Source: Tissierellia bacterium (lineage in GTDB: Bacteria > Bacillota_A > Clostridia > Tissierellales > Peptoniphilaceae). Taken from it: DNA of 8,136 nucleotides. The DNA lies in the NCBI GenBank assembly GCA_012513395.1, contig JAAZCH010000152.1:1-8136 (forward strand), given 5' to 3'. A program made the translations under genes and the position numbers. How positions within the stretch are numbered: position 1 is the stretch's first letter; each line of letters begins with the position of its first letter. Positions 1 to 6,791 of the stretch are shown here, piece by piece. A model generated the notes under the pieces. That model was not told the DNA's origin, did not search any database, and saw nothing but the letters and a program-made list of their open reading frames with translations.

Positions 1-1202
1 ATCATCATTACGTTTGTAGCTTTTTCCTTTGGTAGACTATCAACCACCAAAATCCTATCGCCTTCATAAATAACATAGCTGTTTCCAAGCTTACCCCATA
101 TTTTAGAGGTTGCCTCATTTAGTTCATTTTCTAATGTTACTTTAACCACTTCATTTGCTGATGATATTTGTTCCTTTGTATCTCCTTTTATAGTTTTAAC
201 AAGATCCTTTAATTGAGTCTTAAAATTACCAAACTCTATCTCTGTGTATTTATCTCGTATACAATCATATTTTAATGAGATTACATTTGTTGTTATCTTT
301 ATTCCAAGCTTTTCATGTTCTACTACGATTACATCTCCTAAATCTACTACACCTTCTATATGAGCTTTTACTTTATAATTACATTTGAAGTACTGATTTT
401 CCTCAAGGTATGCTATTGCTTGAGTTCTTAAATCAGATATTAATGCCTCTCTATACTCATCTTCTTTTAGGTTTCCATCTTCATCTTTGTAATCATCTTG
501 ATTTATATCCTGGTCAAATTTAATAACTTTTGTATAAGGAATTGAATATTGCATTGCTGATTCAAGATAAACCTCTGGCAAAGTTATTCCATCATAACCA
601 ACTGGGAGTATTTTTGTTACTACATTATCCCAGTTTTCTTTAACCTCTATGTCAGTTGAGTTTTTTCCATACTTAATTACAATGCCTCTGTCAGCTCCTA
701 TTGTTTCTTTTACTCCAATAACCCAGTTATCTCTATATAAGTGTCCTCCCCATTTTTCAACAACGATTGAGATTGCCTCTTCTAAACTTTTTCTAATCAC
801 TCTAGTAGAATTAATCCTTGTAATATCTGATATTGTTGTAAAAGGTGTACCAACATCACAAGCACTATTTAAATGATCCAATGCATCATTGCAATTTTTA
901 TCAACGACATTTGAATCAACGATTACATAGTTTTGAGAGTCTTTCCAAAGATGATATCCTTTTACAGATACTTTGGTGTTTTTCTTTTCTGGATTAGTTA
1001 ATCTAAATCCTTGCTCTCCCCATCTTGTTTTTGCTCTTATAATCATTCCTTCTTGAAGATATGGTAAGTCTTCAATTGATGATTCAATAGTTATATAGTA
1101 GTCGCCATTGTCTTCTATAAAGACTTCTGCTTTATTAGGATGTAATATTTTTAATCCATTGTGGTCAAATAATCTCTCGTCTGCATCATAAACTTTAATC
1201 AT
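1..1202 (-). CDS. Phage tail-tip / tail-associated protein, N-terminal 400 residues (C-terminus off window)
   Basis: The frame is open from the ATG at 1202-1200 to the window edge, giving 400 codons with no stop. The protein starts MIKVYDADER and follows Dit directly, which is the place of the Tal / Prophage_tail-type (phage minor structural protein) tip protein. These form the hub below Dit and often carry peptidoglycan hydrolase or fibre domains further downstream; none is visible in this part. Family-like segments are an early beta-rich hub region (about residues 1-90, with GYHLW near 82-86), a central part ending in a DLGD turn (287-290), and NSYVIYEGDRILVVDSLPKE (374-393), which resembles the stretch just before a conserved glycine-rich turn in Firmicutes tail proteins. 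Its ATG overlaps the Dit stop by one base (TAATG), and GAGGTGG at 1214-1208 is the ribosome site. Family assignment is strong; total length and any enzymatic domain are unknown. Confidence 0.85.
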   Translation of the reverse strand, partial: MIKVYDADERLFDHNGLKILHPNKAEVFIEDNGDYYITIESSIEDLPYLQEGMIIRAKTRWGEQGFRLTNPEKKNTKVSVKGYHLWKDSQNYVIVDSNVVDKNCNDALDHLNSACDVGTPFTTISDITRINSTRVIRKSLEEAISIVVEKWGGHLYRDNWVIGVKETIGADRGIVIKYGKNSTDIEVKENWDNVVTKILPVGYDGITLPEVYLESAMQYSIPYTKVIKFDQDINQDDYKDEDGNLKEDEYREALISDLRTQAIAYLEENQYFKCNYKVKAHIEGVVDLGDVIVVEHEKLGIKITTNVISLKYDCIRDKYTEIEFGNFKTQLKDLVKTIKGDTKEQISSANEVVKVTLENELNEATSKIWGKLGNSYVIYEGDRILVVDSLPKEKATNVMM

Positions 1203-1900
1203 TACAACCACCTCGACTTCGGTTCAATTTCTATTTTGGTTAAAGTTCCTGTCCAAGAAATAGTATTATTTCCTACTTCTAGTTTTGGAAATTCTCCAAG
1301 CATATTTCTATTCTTATAAACTCCTTCCAAGTATGCCTCTTCTTTTAAGCTATCAACTATTACTTTGTTTTCTCCATTTGGGAATGTATATTTAAATATG
1401 TTTATTCCATTAACTGCTATTTCAATTGTTCCAGAACCTTCAAGCATAAAAATAGGCTTAGAAACTTCTAAGCCTTTATTTTCAACTTCAACTGATGTTT
1501 GAGTAGTAATACTTAAACTAACCTTGCTTTCATCTTTTAAATACTTGTATGGTTGAACATGAAATTTAACTGTTGCCTTTCTAATTTGTAACAGTCTTTC
1601 ATAATCTACATCATCAAATATACTAGCAATATACACTTTATCTGGTTCATCGCTTAATATGAGCTCACCATCTCCTGTGAAGTATTTTATTACTTCATCA
1701 ATATCATAATTTCTAGCTAGTCCTATTCCTACATTTTTTGTATAACTTTCATATCCTACTTTTTCTATAATATCTCCATCTCTACCATCGATTTCGATTT
1801 TATCTACTTTCATTTTTGGTTTAGTAATTGGTGGCGTATTTGTGATAATAAGTCCTTCTATTTCTTTACTTGATTTATTTTTCCATGTTATTTCTGCCAT
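1202..1900 (-). CDS. Distal tail protein (Dit), siphovirus tail family
   Basis: A 232-residue protein that by family and position forms the hexameric ring joining the tail tube to the tip and baseplate. Visible family features are the N-terminal galectin-like/beta region with DGRDGDIIEK (38-47) followed by GYESYTKNVGIGL (49-61), then GELILSDEPDKVYIASI (78-94), the typical VKFHVQPYKY strand (111-120) that closes the N-terminal domain, and a C-terminal beta domain (about 141-218) with ISWTG (214-218). It ends in SRWL. The length fits a minimal Dit of roughly 220-250 residues with no carbohydrate-binding insertion. Its ATG shares a base with the tape measure stop (TAATG), so translation is probably coupled; AAGGTGG at 1917-1911 lies 10 nt upstream. 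A better-spaced ATG at 1907 is out of frame and opens only a short peptide, so it was not chosen. Confidence 0.9.
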   Translation of the reverse strand: MAEITWKNKSSKEIEGLIITNTPPITKPKMKVDKIEIDGRDGDIIEKVGYESYTKNVGIGLARNYDIDEVIKYFTGDGELILSDEPDKVYIASIFDDVDYERLLQIRKATVKFHVQPYKYLKDESKVSLSITTQTSVEVENKGLEVSKPIFMLEGSGTIEIAVNGINIFKYTFPNGENKVIVDSLKEEAYLEGVYKNRNMLGEFPKLEVGNNTISWTGTLTKIEIEPKSRWL

Positions 1901-4479
1901 TATCCATACACCACCTTTTCTACATTATCAATTACTAATTCTCCAAACACGTCTTCTGATATTCTTATACTCATACCATTTAGAGCTTGTTGAAAAGCAC
2001 TAACCAAATTATCTTTTGAATATGAGTCAGCATTCATTCCAATATTATCTACATCAGCAGTCATACCAACATTGAAGTCAGTAGGAATTGCATCTTCCAT
2101 CATATCAGAAACATTATTCATTTCTTGAGTAAAACCTTCTCCTAAACCTAAAGCAAGATTTGAACCAATCTCGTCTCTAAATACTCTTGATGGAGAATGA
2201 ATACCAAAGAAACTTTTAATACCATTAAGAATTGACTTACCAAAACCTTTGATTTTATCAAGCACCCAATCTTTTGCATTATTGATACCATTCCATAAAC
2301 CTTGAATTAAGTTTTTACCTACTTCAGCTAATGACCCTATACCATTTTTAAATCCATTAACTAATGCAGATACGATTTGTGGTACTGCTTTTACTATTTC
2401 TACAATGATTGTAGGCAAGTTCTTAATCAATGCAACAAATAACTGAACTCCTGCCATTATAATTTTATCGATGTTCCCAATTAAGGCATTAACTATTCCA
2501 GTTATTATTTTTGGTATAGCATTTACAATGGTTGTTATAATTTGAGGAAGTGCTTGTATAAGTGCAATAAGTAAATCGATACCTGCTTGAATAATAAGAG
2601 GTATTGACTCCATCAAAGCAGTAAGTAACCCATCAATTATTTGTGGTATTGCCTCAACTATTGTTTTTATAATGTCTGGCAAAGCACCAATTAACGATGT
2701 AAGAAGTTCTATTCCAGTTTGAATTATTTGTGGTATTGAATTTAATAAAAATGTCACGATACCATTTATAATTTCTGGAAGTGCTGCTATAAGAATTGGA
2801 AGTGCAGTGATTAATCCTTGTGCTAGTCCCATTATCAATTGAAGTGCTGCATCCAAAAGCATCGGTAGGTTTTCAATTAAGCCATTAACAATTGTGATAA
2901 TTGCTTGAACTGCAGTTGGTATTAATGTAGGTAGTAACTCTCCTATTCCTTCTATTAAATAAGTAAATATAACTACAATTGCATCCATTAATAGTGGTAG
3001 GTTTTCCACCAATGTTTCTATTATTGTGGTTAATGCCGTAACTACGGTTGGAATAAGCTCTGGAATTAAATTCAATATAGTTTCAAGTAAACTAGAAAAA
3101 AGTTCTGTGACTGCCTCTAATAAGGTTGGCAACATTTGACCTATTGCACCTAAAAGAGCATCCAGAACCGTTGGTAGAACTGATACTATATTATTTAAAA
3201 CTGGAGTTATATTTTTAATAACCGTATTTAATGAGTCAGCTAGGTTTTTAACCAAAACTTGCATATCTGCATCAGCATTACCAAATCCAGTTAGTAAATT
3301 TTCAAATGCACTTTTCATAGCATTTGCTGATCCTGATATTGTCTTTTCAGCCTCTGCCGCTGTAGTACCTGTTATTCCCATTTCAGTTTGAATAACATGA
3401 ATTGCACTATAAACATCATTTAAGTTAGAGATGTCATATTTAACACCACTGATTTTCTCGGCATCTTTCAATAACCTTTCCATTTCAGTTTTAGTACCAC
3501 CATATCCTAATTTTAAGTTATCCAACATTGTATAGTTTTGTTTTGCGAAACCTTGGTATGCACTTTGAATTAAGGACATATCAGTACCCATCTTATTAGC
3601 GTTATCTGACATATCAACTATGGCTTGATTTGCTGCTCTTGCTGCTGCCTCAGTATCTCCATTTAATGATGATATTAAACTAGCACTAAAAGATGTAACT
3701 GTATTCATATATTCATTTGCAGAAAGTCCTGCTGTTTTATAAGCATTGTTGGCGTCATTAAAAACTTGTTTTTGTGCTGCAAGAAGTGAGTTATATTTTC
3801 CTTCTACTTCTCCTACACTTTTACCAACACTTGCTGCATACTCTTCAACCGAAGATGCCTCTGTACCAAATAGAGTTTTAACACCACCTTCAAGCTGTTC
3901 AAATTCTGCATAAGCTGATACAACTTTAGATGCTAGAGCAACTGCCGCAGCTCCTGCCGCAACAGCTACTGCTCCCATTGTTGCACCTATTCCTTTTAAG
4001 ACTGAACCTAGTTTTTCAAACTTGCCATTGCTATTTTCAGCTTTATTTCCTGCATCATCTATATCATTTCCCATCTTATCTGCACTTTTAGATACATCGT
4101 CCATTTCAGTTCCAGCACTATCAAGTGCAGCCTCGTTGGTTTTCAACTCTTTTTCCATAGAATTTAATTCAGCAGTTGCATTATTCAATTTAATTTGCCA
4201 TTCTTGAGTTCTTTTATCATTTTCTCCAAAAGACTCGGAAGAGTTATTTAAGGCATTTTTTAATAATTCTATTTTTTGTTTTTGTGTATCTATTTCCTTA
4301 TTTAACACCTGGTTTTTAGCTGTTAATGATTGTATAGAAGTATCGTTTTTACTGAATTGGGATTCAACTAACTTCATTTCAGATCCTAGAACTTTAAAAC
4401 TTTGATTGATACTATAAAGAGCACTTTTGAATTCCTTTTCTCCCTCGACACCAATCTTCAATCCGAAATTATCTGCCAT
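1900..4479 (-). CDS. Tail tape measure protein
   Basis: An 859-residue protein, by far the largest in the window, that occupies the tail lumen and sets tail length. Residues about 35-150 are charged, Gln/Lys/Glu-rich and helical, with a coiled-coil look. A Gly/Ala-rich hydrophobic segment follows at about 158-187 and could span a membrane. Residues about 188-405 form the conserved phage tape-measure core (YAEFEQLEGGVKTLFG at 190-205; SGSANAMKSAFENLLTGF at 382-399). Residues about 425-730 are almost entirely Leu/Ile/Val with regularly spaced LP/IP pairs in roughly 44-residue repeats, and a second hydrophobic zone is at home here. The C-terminal motif FGIHSPSRVFRDEIG (758-772) is typical of Firmicutes tape measures. 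No peptidase or lytic transglycosylase domain was recognised. At about 0.15 nm per residue, the rule known from lambda, the tail would be near 130 nm. The start follows a consensus ribosome site. Confidence 0.95.
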   Translation of the reverse strand: MADNFGLKIGVEGEKEFKSALYSINQSFKVLGSEMKLVESQFSKNDTSIQSLTAKNQVLNKEIDTQKQKIELLKNALNNSSESFGENDKRTQEWQIKLNNATAELNSMEKELKTNEAALDSAGTEMDDVSKSADKMGNDIDDAGNKAENSNGKFEKLGSVLKGIGATMGAVAVAAGAAAVALASKVVSAYAEFEQLEGGVKTLFGTEASSVEEYAASVGKSVGEVEGKYNSLLAAQKQVFNDANNAYKTAGLSANEYMNTVTSFSASLISSLNGDTEAAARAANQAIVDMSDNANKMGTDMSLIQSAYQGFAKQNYTMLDNLKLGYGGTKTEMERLLKDAEKISGVKYDISNLNDVYSAIHVIQTEMGITGTTAAEAEKTISGSANAMKSAFENLLTGFGNADADMQVLVKNLADSLNTVIKNITPVLNNIVSVLPTVLDALLGAIGQMLPTLLEAVTELFSSLLETILNLIPELIPTVVTALTTIIETLVENLPLLMDAIVVIFTYLIEGIGELLPTLIPTAVQAIITIVNGLIENLPMLLDAALQLIMGLAQGLITALPILIAALPEIINGIVTFLLNSIPQIIQTGIELLTSLIGALPDIIKTIVEAIPQIIDGLLTALMESIPLIIQAGIDLLIALIQALPQIITTIVNAIPKIITGIVNALIGNIDKIIMAGVQLFVALIKNLPTIIVEIVKAVPQIVSALVNGFKNGIGSLAEVGKNLIQGLWNGINNAKDWVLDKIKGFGKSILNGIKSFFGIHSPSRVFRDEIGSNLALGLGEGFTQEMNNVSDMMEDAIPTDFNVGMTADVDNIGMNADSYSKDNLVSAFQQALNGMSIRISEDVFGELVIDNVEKVVYG
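2290..3069 (-). repeat. Degenerate tandem ~44-residue repeats in the tape measure
   Basis: This stretch encodes tape measure residues 471-730. Blocks begin at residues 471, 515, 559, 599, 643 and 687. The spacing is 44, 44, 40, 44 and 44 residues, and each block opens with (L/A/N)-(L/I)-P and a run of Ile/Leu/Val. The last three blocks align without gaps (ALPDIIKTIVEAIPQII, ALPQIITTIVNAIPKII, NLPTIIVEIVKAVPQIV). The third block is four residues shorter. Similarity is mainly at protein level: at DNA level the copies have diverged, which suggests old duplications under selection for periodic structure. Confidence 0.8.
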
Positions 4480-4484
4480 TATAA

Positions 4485-4495
4485 CTCACCTCCTT
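4485..4495 (-). promoter_or_regulatory. Consensus Shine-Dalgarno of the tape measure gene, fused to the gpGT stop
   Basis: On the minus strand the sequence reads TTTAAGGAGGTGAGTTATAATG. AAGGAGGTGA is a full 10-base complement of the usual 16S rRNA 3' end, ending 6 nt before the ATG at 4479. The two A's opening this site are the last two bases of the TAA that ends the gpGT frame (4496-4494), so a ribosome finishing gpGT stops directly on it. It fixes 4479 as the tape measure start. Confidence 0.9.
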
Positions 4496-5065
4496 AAATC
4501 CCATCTGGAATAATATCGTCTATAAAGACCTCTCTTTTTGGTTTAGCTATTCCATTAAATTGTCTATGGCATTCCCATAAATCTAGTAATAATCCAAAAG
4601 GCATAAGCCATACTTCGTCATAAGATAGATTTAGATGAGCTAAACCGTAATATAAAAGTCGAGTAAATAATTCTTCATCACTTACTCGACTTCCACGTTT
4701 TTTGAATTTTCTTCACTTTCAATATTTCTTTTTGTTCCTTTATATAAACAATCTGTTATCGCTTGTTTATAATCAGCTAAATCAAATGGAGTTGTTAAGA
4801 CTTCAACTTCTTCTTCAGTTAATAACTCTTTTTGATTATCTTTGTTTTTAATGTTATGAATTAAAATTGATTGATTTGCTAAAAGACATATAAGCCATAC
4901 TATTTCTCCTAGAGCCATTTCAAAGTTTTCAGCCTTCATTAGTTTATCTCCTAAATTCTCTAAACCACCATATCTTCCTGCTATCTCCTTTGTTGCTTTT
5001 GTTGTTAAGATTAGCTCATATTCCTTATCACCAACTTTAATTTTACTTACTCTATCAGTTTCCAT
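4494..5065 (-). CDS. Tail assembly chaperone gpGT, produced by programmed -1 frameshift
   Basis: The predicted fusion is 190 residues: gpG residues 1-123 (5065-4697), then 67 residues in the -1 frame, starting with the base at 4697 re-read and ending at the TAA at 4496-4494. The extension begins RGSRVSDEELFTRLLYYGLA and contains LMPFGLLLDLWECHRQFNG (31-49 of the extension), a pattern typical of the T half of Firmicutes G/T chaperones, then KPKREVFIDDIIPDGI. The frame has no usable start codon of its own before its middle, yet it encodes clear protein with gene-like codon use, so it is reached by frameshifting. In lambda, G and GT coat the tape measure and recruit tube subunits, GT being the minor product; the same role is inferred here from position between tube and tape measure genes. 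A +1 shift is excluded because that frame meets TGA within three codons. Confidence 0.88.
4656..4692 (-). promoter_or_regulatory. Probable frameshift-stimulating hairpin
   Basis: The minus-strand RNA has a perfect 11-bp inverted repeat, AAGUCGAGUAA (4692-4682) with UUACUCGACUU (4666-4656). It extends inward by five more pairs (G·U, U-A, G·U, A-U, U-A) to a 5-nt loop GAAGA (4676-4672), giving 16 bp. Outward, G·U and U-A pairs could lengthen it weakly to the edge of the slippery site. It starts 4 nt after the slippery heptamer and its 5' arm contains the gpG stop UAA (4684-4682). Position and strength fit a -1 frameshift stimulator. Confidence 0.8.
4682..5065 (-). CDS. Tail assembly chaperone gpG (unshifted product)
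   Basis: A 127-residue protein between the tail tube and tape measure genes, the standard place of the G chaperone in siphoviruses. It opens with a short beta part (VSKIKVGDKEYELILTTKA, 6-24), followed by an alpha-helical core (about 25-70) containing IAGRYGGLENLGD (28-40), and a charged C-terminal part with LTEEEVEVL (82-90). The pattern matches the phage tail assembly chaperone family of Bacillota. In related phages this protein binds the tape measure and tube subunits during tail polymerisation and is absent from the virion. GGAGGT at 5076-5071 lies 5 nt before the ATG. The last five codons follow the slippery site A_AAA_AAC, and the TAA stop sits inside the hairpin, so this product arises from ribosomes that do not shift. 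Confidence 0.88.
   Translation of the reverse strand: METDRVSKIKVGDKEYELILTTKATKEIAGRYGGLENLGDKLMKAENFEMALGEIVWLICLLANQSILIHNIKNKDNQKELLTEEEVEVLTTPFDLADYKQAITDCLYKGTKRNIESEENSKNVEVE
4697..4703 (-). promoter_or_regulatory. Slippery heptamer A_AAA_AAC for -1 ribosomal frameshifting
   Basis: Read in the gpG frame, the codons are TCA AAA AAC GTG, so the heptamer A AAA AAC is exactly in the X XXY YYZ phase required for tandem slippage. It falls in the short overlap where both frames are open: the -1 frame has a TGA a few codons upstream, and gpG stops five codons downstream. After slippage the next codon is CGT. A stable hairpin begins 4 nt downstream. Confidence 0.88.
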
Positions 5066-5081
5066 TACTTACCTCCAGTTT

Positions 5082-5690
5082 CTATTTTCCACTAGTTTGT
5101 GTACTTGTTGTTGCATATGTAGGCTCGTATACAGAGTTGTACCAATCATTTATAGTTGCTGCTGTTACACCTGTATCACCTTCAGTTACTTCTGCTTTCC
5201 AAGGATGTTTTCCATTTGCATCTGGTTTATTTCTGCATAATACTGTACCTTCAATTGATGGTGTAGAGAATGTAATTGAATCACCTTTTGTTGCAAGACT
5301 TGCTGCAGGTATTCCAAACTTAACTCTATATAACCAATAATATTTATATTTACCATTTGATTTTTTTGCTCTAAATCCAATTGCAACAGGACTTCCAGCA
5401 TCTTGACCACCTGATATCAAAACATTATTTTTATCTACTTGAGCTCCTGTTAAATCCGCTGCCACACTAATTCCAATATCATCAACACCTAGTGTTAAAG
5501 TACCACTTTTAAATTCCTTTACTATTTCTGCTGCAACATCATCAGCATAAAGAGTTGCCTCTGCAAGCTCTACAGATAATTCAGCAGATATAGCTTTTGC
5601 AAGGACAGTTGGTGTAGCATATGTTTCATTACCAGATGCATCTTCTGTAATTTTTGAATAATATAATTTATCTAAACCTATTGTAGCCAT
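5082..5690 (-). CDS. Major tail tube protein, phi13 family
   Basis: A 202-residue protein matching the phi13-type major tail protein pattern. The N-terminal GLDKLYYSKITED (5-17) is followed by LYADDVAAEIVKEF (47-60) and the GTLTLGVDDI strand (63-72), then PVAIGFRAKK (101-110), YYWLYRVKF (117-125), the TPSIEGTVL turn (143-151) and HPWKAEV (162-168), with NDWYNSVYEP near the end. By family it polymerises as hexameric rings into the tail tube around the tape measure. It ends in a short Thr/Ser-rich tail with no extra Ig-like domain, so the tube surface should be plain. Its ATG abuts the preceding stop codon with no gap. GGAGG at about 5703-5699, inside the upstream gene, gives normal spacing. 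As a stoichiometrically abundant protein, it fits its strong ribosome site. Confidence 0.93.
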   Translation of the reverse strand: MATIGLDKLYYSKITEDASGNETYATPTVLAKAISAELSVELAEATLYADDVAAEIVKEFKSGTLTLGVDDIGISVAADLTGAQVDKNNVLISGGQDAGSPVAIGFRAKKSNGKYKYYWLYRVKFGIPAASLATKGDSITFSTPSIEGTVLCRNKPDANGKHPWKAEVTEGDTGVTAATINDWYNSVYEPTYATTSTQTSGK

Positions 5691-6035
5691 TTACATTTCC
5701 TCCATTTCATAATATTTTGCTACGTCTATGTTGTAATGATGAAATCCAGTATCGTTTTCATATTCAACATATCGTTTATCTGTTATCGTAAAGTTGTTAT
5801 TTAATAAGCCCTTTACGATTTTCTTTTTTAATTGCATATAGTTTCCTTTTGTAAAAATAGATAGTCTTACTTCTGATGTTTCATACTTTGGTTTGTCATC
5901 ACAAAATAATGAAAAGTTATCTGATATAGGAACTAAAACAACATACTCATCTAATGCTTTGTCGCTTAATTTAGCTGTTTCAGTTTGTATCGACATATCA
6001 CTCAAAAGTGTATTTAATTCGGATAATACTGTCAT
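5691..6035 (-). CDS. Probable tail terminator / tail completion protein
   Basis: A 114-residue protein immediately upstream of the tail tube gene, where siphoviruses encode the terminator that caps the tube and joins it to the neck. The sequence alone is weakly diagnostic. It has an N-terminal helix (MTVLSELNTLLSDM), a strand with EYVVLVPISDNF (30-41), a central SEVRLSIFTKGNYMQLKKKIVKGLL (54-78) that looks like the strand-plus-helix of DUF3168/gp17-like terminators, and a C-terminal strand HHYNIDVAKYYEMEEM. Assignment rests mainly on size, order and this alpha/beta pattern. Its start overlaps the upstream stop as ATGA (6035-6032), and GGAGGT at 6050-6045 sits 9 nt before the ATG, so coupled translation is expected. 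A hypothetical minor structural protein would be the alternative label. Confidence 0.7.
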   Translation of the reverse strand: MTVLSELNTLLSDMSIQTETAKLSDKALDEYVVLVPISDNFSLFCDDKPKYETSEVRLSIFTKGNYMQLKKKIVKGLLNNNFTITDKRYVEYENDTGFHHYNIDVAKYYEMEEM

Positions 6036-6463
6036 ATGTTGTTTACCTCCTTATCAAATGTTGATTTCATTACTTCTATGCATTTTGCTTTTGATGATGC
6101 TTTTGCAGGTTTCATAAATGGTTTAGCAACTTGACCTGATTTTCCATATTCAATAATATTGGCTAATTTTGCGTTGCTAGTTCCATCTCTTCTTGTTTCT
6201 GCAAATCCAACTTTAATATTGTAATTTCCATTCCTATCAAGCCTTACTTCTGATAGTCCTAATGCTCCCTCAAGCTCTCCTGTGGATCTTGATTTGTATT
6301 TTGTACCACTCCCCACTACTGAACTTAAATTGCTTTTTACTTTTGAAAGAACTACCTCTCCTCCAGCTTTTAGCATCTTTTCACAAATTTCATCAGTCTT
6401 ATTTCCAAGCTTTGATAATTTTTGTAGATATTCTTCAGGTAATTGCACATAAGCCTTAGCCAT
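6032..6463 (-). CDS. HK97 gp10-like head-tail / tail-completion protein
   Basis: A 143-residue protein of the HK97 gp10 family by its signature: a helical N-terminus with repeated Lys/Glu (1-45), STGELEGALGLS (60-71, the usual TG-L-S turn), a strand IKVGFAETR (83-91), the family hallmark LANIIEYG (100-107), and AKPFMKPA (113-120) followed by a C-terminal helix. Members are encoded between the head-closure and terminator genes and are needed to complete the neck or tail top, though the exact role differs between phages. Its ATG lies 8 nt inside the end of the head-closure gene, with AAGAAGGTG (6479-6471) as ribosome site at 7 nt. The gene ends in TGA, supporting the standard genetic code. The N-terminus is rich in Lys and Ser and has no signal peptide, consistent with a cytoplasmic assembly factor. 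Confidence 0.88.
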   Translation of the reverse strand: MAKAYVQLPEEYLQKLSKLGNKTDEICEKMLKAGGEVVLSKVKSNLSSVVGSGTKYKSRSTGELEGALGLSEVRLDRNGNYNIKVGFAETRRDGTSNAKLANIIEYGKSGQVAKPFMKPAKASSKAKCIEVMKSTFDKEVNNI

Positions 6464-6788
6464 TTTGAATCACCTTCTTTGCTAGAATTTCAATATACAT
6501 ATTTTTTCCTTTAACATCTTCAATTGAAGTAATTTCAAAGTTCTCATCATCACATAAAATAGTCATATCAGTTGAGAGTTTTGTTCCTGGAATAGCACGA
6601 ATAATAAAGAGGTCAGTCGCCTCAGTAAAAGTAGTTCTATTTGCCCACTTTTCACTTCCGTGTCTGCCCTCTCTATATCCTCTAACTCTTGCAACTGTTA
6701 TTTCTTGTTTTGTTGAGAAACCATCTTCATCCTTTACATTTTGGATACTTTTTATTTCAATAAATTTATTCATTTTACCAAAGCTCAT
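6456..6788 (-). CDS. Head-closure protein, SPP1 gp16-like head-tail adaptor
   Basis: A 110-residue protein with the layout of the SPP1 gp16 / head-tail joining family: N-terminal strand NKFIEIKSI (7-15), a DEDGF turn (20-24) after which the family has a variable loop, strand ITVARVRGY (30-38), ATDLFIIRAIPG (57-68), and the C-terminal ENFEITSIEDVKGKNMYIEI (82-101). This protein closes the DNA-filled head after packaging and provides the docking surface for the tail. It starts 3 nt after the connector gene's stop, with GGAAGGTG inside that gene as ribosome site about 6 nt before the ATG. Its 3' end overlaps the gp10-like gene by 8 nt. Order connector, closure, gp10-like, terminator is the usual neck gene order, which supports the call. 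Confidence 0.85.
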   Translation of the reverse strand: MSFGKMNKFIEIKSIQNVKDEDGFSTKQEITVARVRGYREGRHGSEKWANRTTFTEATDLFIIRAIPGTKLSTDMTILCDDENFEITSIEDVKGKNMYIEILAKKVIQNG

Positions 6789-6791
6789 GGG

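Noticed and set aside
649..876. A plus-strand open frame of 75 codons.
   Set aside because: It lies antisense inside the tail-tip gene, has no convincing ribosome site and its translation resembles no family. The same reasoning removes the plus-strand frames at 4022-4207, 5137-5340, 5893-6117 and 6262-6459.
4494..4681. A gap between gpG and tape measure, or a separate T gene.
   Set aside because: The -1 frame is fully open and encodes a recognisable T domain, but it has no start codon or ribosome site near its beginning; frameshifting explains it.
4650..4692. The hairpin followed by UUUUAUAUU as an intrinsic transcription terminator between gpG and the tape measure.
   Set aside because: The stem is AT-rich apart from a short CUCGAC part, the U tract is interrupted after four bases, and the region is coding in the T frame with essential tail genes downstream. 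Its position after a slippery heptamer explains it better.
5186..5410. A second minus-strand frame of 74 codons inside the tail tube gene.
   Set aside because: It overlaps the strongly supported tube gene in another frame, is Leu/Gln-biased low-complexity translation, and has no ribosome site or family likeness.
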